A stretch of DNA of 28,961 bases, taken from Fidelibacterota bacterium. GTDB taxonomy: Bacteria; Bipolaricaulota; Bipolaricaulia; UBA7950; UBA9294. Below, one piece after another: positions 24,323 through 28,961 of this stretch. Position numbers and translations under genes: made by a program. Position 1 is the stretch's first letter; every line of letters starts with the position of its first letter. The stretch covers positions 1 through 28,961 of the forward strand of contig JAJRTG010000081.1 of assembly GCA_024278395.1 (NCBI GenBank). Reading direction: 5' to 3'. The notes beneath the pieces were generated by a model. That model saw nothing but the letters and a program-made list of their open reading frames with translations. It was not told where the DNA came from and made no database searches.

Positions 24323-25314
24323 GTCGACCCTCGCACTGTGAGCGTCACCGGCACACGAACCTCCTTGACCGCCCCTTCCCCACCGCCCTCGAACCGGGCG
24401 AGCAGGATTTCCATCGCGATTTTCCCGATCTCATACGGATTTTGTGTGACTGCTGTGAGCGGCGGTTGAAAGAGCTCTCCCAAATCCAGGTCGTCGAAGC
24501 TTACAACCGCCATGGTCTGCGGAACGGCGATCCTCCGCTGCGCGAGGGTCTTGAGCACCCCCACGGTCATAAGGTTGTTCGTGCTGAAGATCGCGGTGGG
24601 CGGATTGGGGAGGGAGAGGAACTTCTCCGTAGCCCTCTGTCCCCCCTCAACCCGGTACCCACCGTAGGCGGCGAGCTCACCGGAAAAGTGAAGGCCCGCC
24701 TCATCGAGTGCCTTCCGGTATCCGCCCAGGCGCTCCTCGGTGGTCGTCGCCCCCTCGATGCCGAGGATGATTCCGATCCGCCGGTGACCCCGTTCGATCA
24801 GGTGTTTGGTCGCCTGGTAGCCGCCGTCGATGTTATCGGAGAGGACGGCGTCGGCCTCGATCCCCTTGGCGCGCCGGTCGATGAAGACGAACGGCGTCTT
24901 CCAACGCGGAAGCTCCTGCACCGCTTCGCTCGATCCGTCTCCCACCGGAGAGATGAGAAGCCCATCCATCTGTCGGCGACGGAGGAGCCGCACGTAGCGG
25001 TCCTCCTTCTGGGTCGATTCATCGCTGTTGCACACGATCAGGGAATAACCGGCCTCGATCGCCGCATCCTCCGCTCCGCGCACAAGCGTGGCAAAGAATG
25101 GGTTCGTGATATCCGAGACCACCGCCCCGATCGCATGCGTCCTACGGGTGCGGAGCGACTGGGCGACAGCGTTGGGGTGGTAATCGAGGGCCTCCATCGT
25201 CCGCCGCACCCGCGCCGCCGTCTCCGGCGCCACCGGACGGGTCCCGTTGATCACATGCGAGACCGTTGCTACAGAGACCCCAGCTGCACGTGCCACATCC
25301 CTTATCGTGGCCAT
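24319..25314 (-). CDS. LacI-family transcriptional regulator of the sugar locus
   Basis: This 331-residue repressor has an N-terminal helix-turn-helix (TIRDVARAAGVSVATVSHVIN, residues 3-23, split here as TIRDVARAAG and VSVATVSHVIN), the hinge YHPNAVAQSLRTRRTHAIG, and a periplasmic-binding-protein-like sensor domain with NPFFATLVRGAEDAA, DGLLISPVG, RRIGIILG and the end VVSFDDLDLGELFQPPLT. ATG 25314 with GGAGG five to six bases upstream is preferred to ATG 25326, which overlaps that region. A promoter with a palindrome at its start site lies immediately upstream, so it is probably autoregulated and controls the whole operon through one inducer, likely the imported sugar or a metabolite. Confidence 0.95.
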   Translation of the reverse strand: MATIRDVARAAGVSVATVSHVINGTRPVAPETAARVRRTMEALDYHPNAVAQSLRTRRTHAIGAVVSDITNPFFATLVRGAEDAAIEAGYSLIVCNSDESTQKEDRYVRLLRRRQMDGLLISPVGDGSSEAVQELPRWKTPFVFIDRRAKGIEADAVLSDNIDGGYQATKHLIERGHRRIGIILGIEGATTTEERLGGYRKALDEAGLHFSGELAAYGGYRVEGGQRATEKFLSLPNPPTAIFSTNNLMTVGVLKTLAQRRIAVPQTMAVVSFDDLDLGELFQPPLTAVTQNPYEIGKIAMEILLARFEGGGEGAVKEVRVPVTLTVRGST

Positions 25315-25332
25315 CCACCCCTCCATAGTAAT

Positions 25333-25382
25333 CGTTTACCGTAAACGTTTTACAGCATACAGCCACACCCCGGGTTTGTCAA
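25333..25382 (-). promoter_or_regulatory. lacI-operon promoter with LacI-type operator
   Basis: On the minus strand TTGACA (plus 25377-25382) is followed after exactly 17 bases by TATGCT (plus 25354-25359). The start-site region holds CGTTTAC-G-GTAAACG (plus 25333-25347), a perfect 7-bp inverted repeat about one central base. It adjoins GTAAAACGTTTAC, close to the GTAAACGTTTAC theme of many LacI operators. A repressor bound here would cover the transcription start. Confidence 0.82.
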
Positions 25383-25412
25383 GTGGCCGGAGCGACAAAG
25401 ATGGAAGAAGCG

Positions 25413-25441
25413 TTGCGATCTCAACAGAATCGCGGTAGCAT
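25413..25441 (+). promoter_or_regulatory. Probable promoter of the beta-CASP RNase gene
   Basis: TTGCGA (25413-25418) and TAGCAT (25436-25441) are separated by 17 bases, each matching four of six consensus bases. Transcription would start near 25448, a few bases before a hairpin, giving a leader of about 50 bases. Confidence 0.55.
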
Positions 25442-25451
25442 AGAAAAAAGC

Positions 25452-25476
25452 TCCGCACGGGGATCGTCGGTGCGGA
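25452..25476. other. Hairpin in the leader of the beta-CASP gene
   Basis: TCCGCAC (25452-25458) pairs with GTGCGGA (25470-25476) around an 11-base loop. On the plus strand it would lie at the extreme 5' end of the RNase message. On the minus strand it is followed by a T6 run (plus 25444-25449), so it could also stop antisense transcription before the lacI promoter. Confidence 0.6.
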
Positions 25477-25496
25477 CGAAAAAGAGGGTGGAAGTA

Positions 25497-26873
25497 ATGC
25501 GGATCACATTTTGCGGCGCAGCAAAGACGGTAACCGGATCGTGCCATCTGATAGAGACGAACGGCCTCAAGATACTCCTCGACTGCGGGCTGTTCCAAGG
25601 ACGTCACGAGGTCGAGGACCGAAACTGGGCGGAGTTTCCGTTCGATCCGGCGGAGATCGACTACGTCATCCTCTCCCACTCGCACCTCGATCACGTGGGG
25701 AGGATCCCGCTGCTCATCAAGAACGGGTTCCGGGGAGAGGTGGTGACCACCCCGCCGAACGCGGCGATCGCCAAGGTGATCCTGATGGACTCCGCCCACC
25801 TGCAGGAGGAAGAGGCCGCCTACCACGCACGCAAGGCGCGCCGCCGGGGAGAGGAGGCGCGCCCGCCCCTCTACGACGTGGGCGACGCCCTCGATGCCCT
25901 CGAGGTCTTCCGCCACCGCGTCCCTTACGAAAAGCCGTTCAACCTGAACAACAGCGCTGAGGTGATCTTCCACGATGCCGGGCATATCCTCGGCTCGGCC
26001 ACGATCGAGCTGCGTGCGGAGGGAAAGACTCTCCTCTTCAGTGGAGATCTAGGGAACCGCCACCGGCCGATCGTGCGCGATCCGGCCGTCCCGCCGCATG
26101 CCGATGTCGTCCTCATCGAATCGACCTACGGGAACCGCCGCCACCGCCCGCTCGCCGAATCGGTGGATGAGCTCAAGGGCGCAATCCACACCGTGATCGG
26201 CCGCGGGGGGAACCTCCTCATCCCCTCCTTCGCCCTCGAGCGTACCCAGGAGGTGCTCTACGAGCTCTTCCTCATGTGGCGGAACAAGGAACTCCCGAGC
26301 TGCAAGATCTTCCTCGACAGCCCGCTCGCCATCGCGACGACGCGCATCTTCTCCAAGTTCCCCGGTTACTTCGACGAAGAGGGGAAGAAGGTCTTCTCCC
26401 AAACCCCCAACCCGTTCAACTTCCCACCGCTCCACTACACTCAGACCTCGGAGGAATCGAAGCGGATCAACAACCTGCCGGAGGGGAACATCATCATCGC
26501 CGGAAGCGGGATGTGCACCGGCGGGCGGATCGTGCACCACCTGCGCCACAACCTGTGGCGGGAGGAGGCGGGGGTGATCTTCGTCGGCTACCAGGCGCGC
26601 GGAACCCTCGGCCGCCAGATCATCGAAGGGGCGAAACAGGTGCATGTCCTGGGTGAGCCGACGGCGGTGCGGGCGCAGATCTGGACCGTAAACGGATTCT
26701 CCGCCCACGCCGATCAGCAGATACTCCTCGACTGGCTGAAGAAGGTCGACGCTGAGCGCGCCTTCCTCGTCCACGGCGAAGAAGAGACCCTCTCCGACTT
26801 CCAGGCGGCGATCAAAGACAAGCTCGGCAAAAGGGCCGAGATCGCCGAGTGGAAGCAGACGGTGGAGGTGTAA
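25497..26873 (+). CDS. Beta-CASP metallo-beta-lactamase RNase (COG1236/CPSF-like)
   Basis: Members of this family are zinc-dependent RNA nucleases related to CPSF73. The 458-residue protein has the metallo-lactamase motif HSHLDH at 61-66, the next ligands H163 (HDAGHILGS) and D184 (FSGDLGNR), and the beta-CASP motifs: E208 in IESTYGNR, the GSGMCTGGRIVHHL segment, FSAHAD near residue 403 and the final VHGE. All zinc ligands appear present, so it should be active. ATG 25497 has GAGGGTGG upstream and starts right at the conserved MRITFCGAAKTVTGSCHLIE. The open frame upstream is leader. It is divergent from lacI and has its own promoter. It has no KH-domain extension. Role is probably RNA processing or decay. 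Confidence 0.94.
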   Translation: MRITFCGAAKTVTGSCHLIETNGLKILLDCGLFQGRHEVEDRNWAEFPFDPAEIDYVILSHSHLDHVGRIPLLIKNGFRGEVVTTPPNAAIAKVILMDSAHLQEEEAAYHARKARRRGEEARPPLYDVGDALDALEVFRHRVPYEKPFNLNNSAEVIFHDAGHILGSATIELRAEGKTLLFSGDLGNRHRPIVRDPAVPPHADVVLIESTYGNRRHRPLAESVDELKGAIHTVIGRGGNLLIPSFALERTQEVLYELFLMWRNKELPSCKIFLDSPLAIATTRIFSKFPGYFDEEGKKVFSQTPNPFNFPPLHYTQTSEESKRINNLPEGNIIIAGSGMCTGGRIVHHLRHNLWREEAGVIFVGYQARGTLGRQIIEGAKQVHVLGEPTAVRAQIWTVNGFSAHADQQILLDWLKKVDAERAFLVHGEEETLSDFQAAIKDKLGKRAEIAEWKQTVEV

Positions 26874-27239
26874 TCGCGCTCGGCAAGCATCGCCAAGGCA
26901 AACATCACCGTTCCCTTCCGACAAGCCCCGGGATCGAGTTGCTTCTCCTTCCTATTTGACGCATCCATTCACGTCATGAATGATAATCATTCAGCCGGTG
27001 AATGGATCTACAAGCGCCGATGAGTGGTCAACGGCCATCGGATATGCCACACGACCTTCTCTCCCCGCGCGAGACGCACTGGGCCGATCCCTCCCTAAGT
27101 GGGAAAGCGGGCGCGCTGCTTTAGGGCTTGGTATTACTGCATCTCCAGGCCCTCGCCGATTCGCTTCATCCGCCAGCTGCGTAGTCCAACCGCGCCGTAG
27201 GTTGCAGCCTGTTGCCCCGATCGGCAAGAAACTCCGCGC
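26874..27239. other. 366-base gap without a confident gene
   Basis: Between the RNase gene and a convergent gene there is no ORF I trust. It holds a 45-base nested palindrome at the left (26963-27007) and a structured segment at the right end. Two overlapping opposite ORFs exist: plus 26980-27267 (95 codons, no Shine-Dalgarno motif) and minus 26991-27227 (78 codons, TTG start after GGAG; it ends VDPFTG). Neither resembles a family I know. The interval could hold a small RNA, a remnant of a mobile element or an unrecognised small gene. Confidence 0.55.
26963..27007. repeat. Nested 45-base palindrome with Fur-box-like core
   Basis: The layout is ATCCATTCAC (26963-26972), GTCA, TGAATGAT (26977-26984), A, ATCATTCA (26986-26993), GCCG, GTGAATGGAT (26998-27007). 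Outer 10-bp and inner 8-bp arms are perfect, joined by symmetric 4-base gaps. The core AATGATAATCATT equals the centre of the 19-base Fur box. A possible plus-strand promoter, TTGACG (26956-26961) with AATGAT 17 bases later (26979-26984), overlaps it. Confidence 0.9.
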
Positions 27240-27261
27240 TCATTCCGGAGTGCGCGTTGCC
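27223..27261 (-). other. Hairpin around the stop codon of the propeller-like gene
   Basis: GGCAA/TTGCC outer and ACTCCG/CGGAGT inner arms form a nested stem over the TGA at 27240-27242. An alternative pairing uses CGCGC/GCGCG. No T-run follows on the minus strand, so it is at best a weak terminator. Confidence 0.4.
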
Positions 27262-28133
27262 AAATAGAGGACCGGATGCAGCCCCTCGCTGATGGTGACG
27301 TAGGATCCCGCGCCGTGGACAAAGCAGATCGCCTCCCCCTGCGGCTCCTGTGCCACCGGCAGCGGGCATCCGTCGGATTGGATGAGCTCCGCGATCGAAG
27401 TTTCCGGATCCCGGCGCCAGATATAAGCGGTGAAGTACGTGCGGATGATGATCCAGCGGCCGTCTGGGCTTACATCACCACCGGTCGCTCCGTTGAACGG
27501 AAGATCTCCTGTGTACTCGAGAACGACCGTACTCTCCGGATCCTCGAGCTTCGCCCGGTAGATGCGCGAGCGAGGCTCCCACTTGGTGATCACGTAGAGC
27601 TCACCGGATGACGGGTCGATGAGGAGCGTCTCGGCGTCGTGCGGCCGATCGGGGTAGACGAGCCTGAACATCTCGACGTCCGTGATCTCCAGTCGCCCTC
27701 CTCCAGATGCTGCGTCGAGCCGCGGCTCGGGGAACCGGTAGACGCTTATGGTCCTTCTCCTCATCCCGTTATCGCCGATATCGGCGAGATAGATGTAGTT
27801 ACCGCCGGATCGCGGACCAGGACCGACAGCTATATCCTCGCAATCGACCGGTGAAACCCCGGTAAGCGTACACCGGGCGAGCAACACCCCGTTGAGCGAG
27901 ACGCCGTAGATCTCGGGAGGGGATCCCGAGTCCTCATGGATCCAGAACACCCCGGGATTCAGCCGGCTCGCGGCGATCCCAGAGACCTCCGTGATCCGCT
28001 CATCGGTCAAGATTCCGACCGGGGTCGGGTCACTGAACTTGGGACAGGCGGACATTGCCCATCCCGTCAGCCCGACAGCGACCACCAACAGTGAGAGAAA
28101 AGCCGCTCGGGCGACCGTGACCCGCTTTTTCAT
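27240..28133 (-). CDS. Exported beta-propeller-like protein, possible lipoprotein
   Basis: The 297-residue protein starts MKKRVTVARA with a hydrophobic segment to residue 29 and then Cys30 in AMSACPKF, a plausible but weak lipobox. The mature part has repeated four-strand units: TEVSGIAASRLNPGVFWIHED, VDCEDIAVGPGPRSGGNYIYL, ADIGDNGMRRRTISVYRFPEP, DAETLLIDPSSGELYVITKWE and GDVSPDGRWIIIRTYFTAYIW. Conserved D, GDN and SPDGRW elements suggest a six- or seven-bladed propeller. The DCEDIA...ADIGDN pattern occurs in uncharacterised secreted proteins of other bacteria. Function is unknown. ATG 28133 has only a weak GGGG upstream and lies 16 bases from the stop of the next gene, so both are likely on one transcript. 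Confidence 0.8.
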   Translation of the reverse strand: MKKRVTVARAAFLSLLVVAVGLTGWAMSACPKFSDPTPVGILTDERITEVSGIAASRLNPGVFWIHEDSGSPPEIYGVSLNGVLLARCTLTGVSPVDCEDIAVGPGPRSGGNYIYLADIGDNGMRRRTISVYRFPEPRLDAASGGGRLEITDVEMFRLVYPDRPHDAETLLIDPSSGELYVITKWEPRSRIYRAKLEDPESTVVLEYTGDLPFNGATGGDVSPDGRWIIIRTYFTAYIWRRDPETSIAELIQSDGCPLPVAQEPQGEAICFVHGAGSYVTISEGLHPVLYLATRTPE

Positions 28134-28149
28134 CGAAGCATCGACCCCG

Positions 28150-28569
28150 TTACTGCCCTGGCACCGGGAAGACGGAGAACCCGCTGACCGCGTTCACCCG
28201 CTGTTCCAAAAGCGTGACGAGTTCAGGAGAAAACCCGGCAACATCGGCCTCGGTGACGAGCGGGAGGACGATCGCCGCGGCGAGCATCTGCCGCTCGATG
28301 ATCTGGTACCCGATCGCCTGTACCTGAAACGAGCCGTATTCCTCCTCCGTGATCGGCCGGAGAACGACGACGAAGTCGGTCTCCGGAATGGTGGTGACGT
28401 AGAGGAGCTGTTCAGCCGGTCGTTCGCTCGTCGGAACGGGCTGCGGATAGCTCATAAGGTCCGTCAGGGTGGCAATCGGAAACAGGGGGGGCTCGGAGCC
28501 GACCGCCTGCACAACGCCTCCAAGAACGATCACTGCGACAACGATCAGAGACAACCGGAACACTCTCAT
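28150..28569 (-). CDS. Small exported protein of unknown function
   Basis: ATG 28569 has an excellent AAGGAGGTGA six bases upstream; the longer open frame to 28647 lacks one. The 139-residue product has a signal peptide (MRVFRLSLIVVAVIVLGG to about residue 26) and a mature domain of about 113 residues with LLYVTTIPETDFVVVLRPI, YQIIERQMLAAAIVLPLV and a helical C-terminus. I do not recognise a family. It sits between a metallo-hydrolase and the propeller-like protein in the same direction, probably one operon. Confidence 0.75.
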   Translation of the reverse strand: MRVFRLSLIVVAVIVLGGVVQAVGSEPPLFPIATLTDLMSYPQPVPTSERPAEQLLYVTTIPETDFVVVLRPITEEEYGSFQVQAIGYQIIERQMLAAAIVLPLVTEADVAGFSPELVTLLEQRVNAVSGFSVFPVPGQ

Positions 28570-28622
28570 CGATCTCACCTCCTTCGCCACCCAGGGCGGG
28601 GGACCCACCCGGGGCGACGGGG

Positions 28623-28961
28623 TTACTCCTGGTAGTGCAGCACCCACACCTCTGTTTTATCCGGAAGGCTCTCCTTGCTCAGCTTCACCTCCGAAGCGTC
28701 GAGGCAGTGCACCGTCCAGTGGGCCTCGGCGGCCTCGACGAAGTCATCCACCGGGGCAAGGGGCCAAGGGCAGAATCCGGCCACAAAATAGTGCATCGGG
28801 ACCACGATCCGCACCGTGGGAAGGCTTTGAACAACCTTGACCGCCTGATCGGCGTCTATCGTGTATACACCCCCCACCGGTACAAAAAGAACCTCCACAT
28901 CCCCCAGTTTGGCGACCTGCTCAGAAGAAAGAAGGGTCCCCAAGTCGCCGAGGTGGGCGAA
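28623..28961 (-). CDS. Metallo-beta-lactamase-fold hydrolase, UlaG/UPF0173 type (5' end outside window)
   Basis: The frame is open to the window edge and shows the last 112 residues. It begins FAHLGDLGTLLSSEQ, the HxGD motif that binds metal in this family, then VEVLFVPVGGVYTIDADQAVKVV and VRIVVPMHYF, whose His is another ligand. These are hallmarks of the UPF0173/UlaG-like zinc hydrolases. The N-terminal HxHxDH motif must lie upstream, outside the window. The C-terminal 50 residues are a less conserved alpha/beta extension. The stop TAA is 53 bases from the next gene. Confidence 0.88.
   Translation of the reverse strand, partial: FAHLGDLGTLLSSEQVAKLGDVEVLFVPVGGVYTIDADQAVKVVQSLPTVRIVVPMHYFVAGFCPWPLAPVDDFVEAAEAHWTVHCLDASEVKLSKESLPDKTEVWVLHYQE

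Noticed and set aside
28592..28622. G-quadruplex in the G-rich spacer between two minus-strand genes
   Set aside because: Four G-runs exist but loops are uneven (up to eight bases) and C-runs allow competing hairpins; not convincing.
1..28961. CRISPR arrays, tRNA or rRNA genes, prophage or complete insertion sequence
   Set aside because: I found no regularly spaced repeats, tRNA-like cloverleaf with conserved loops, phage genes or transposase motifs.

Overview
The window is a GC-rich, densely coding bacterial chromosome segment. Shine-Dalgarno motifs of the AAGGAGG type precede most genes, and stop/start overlaps of the ATGA type are common. The bacterial AspRS, L13, PurA and a long IleRS place it in Bacteria. 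The gene style (PKD-rich secreted proteins with a dockerin-like tail, an archaeal/eukaryote-type IleRS, a MoxR cluster resembling haloarchaeal loci) suggests a deep-branching uncultured lineage. Candidatus Bipolaricaulota/Acetothermia is my best guess, but it is inference only. No CRISPR array, tRNA, rRNA or intact insertion sequence was seen.

Layout. (1) 1-5059, plus strand: the 3' part of aspS, then a tightly coupled membrane cluster: a DUF4129-type protein, a small membrane protein, a MoxR ATPase, a DUF58 protein and a polytopic membrane protein. (2) 10988-5111, minus strand: four exported proteins, three with PKD domains and a shared beta-sandwich-like domain, two of which carry a repeated dockerin-like C-terminal module. 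The last gene is cut by an in-frame TAG. A rho-independent terminator closes the unit at 5058-5084. (3) 16062-11134, minus strand: ileS-purA-rplM, closed by a hairpin at 11046-11091. (4) 16290-25314: a sugar uptake and catabolism locus. LacI regulator, aldolase-family lyase, sugar-binding protein, two ABC permeases, an Asp-box (BNR) protein and a FucI-like isomerase run on the minus strand. An FGGY kinase on the plus strand converges on them and overlaps the isomerase gene. A promoter with a palindromic operator precedes lacI. (5) 25497-26873, plus strand: a beta-CASP RNase with its own promoter and a 5' hairpin. (6) 26874-27239: a gene-poor gap with a striking nested 45-bp palindrome whose core matches a Fur box. 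(7) 27240-28961, minus strand: two exported proteins of unknown function and the 3' part of an UlaG/UPF0173-type metallo-hydrolase.

Working together: in the sugar locus, a periplasmic binding protein and two permeases import an unidentified sugar or glycoside; no ATPase is encoded, so one must be shared. The Asp-box protein may trim the substrate, the isomerase yields a ketose, the kinase phosphorylates it, and the aldolase-family enzyme probably cleaves a 2-keto acid. The MoxR/DUF58/DUF4129 genes probably form an envelope-associated chaperone assembly.
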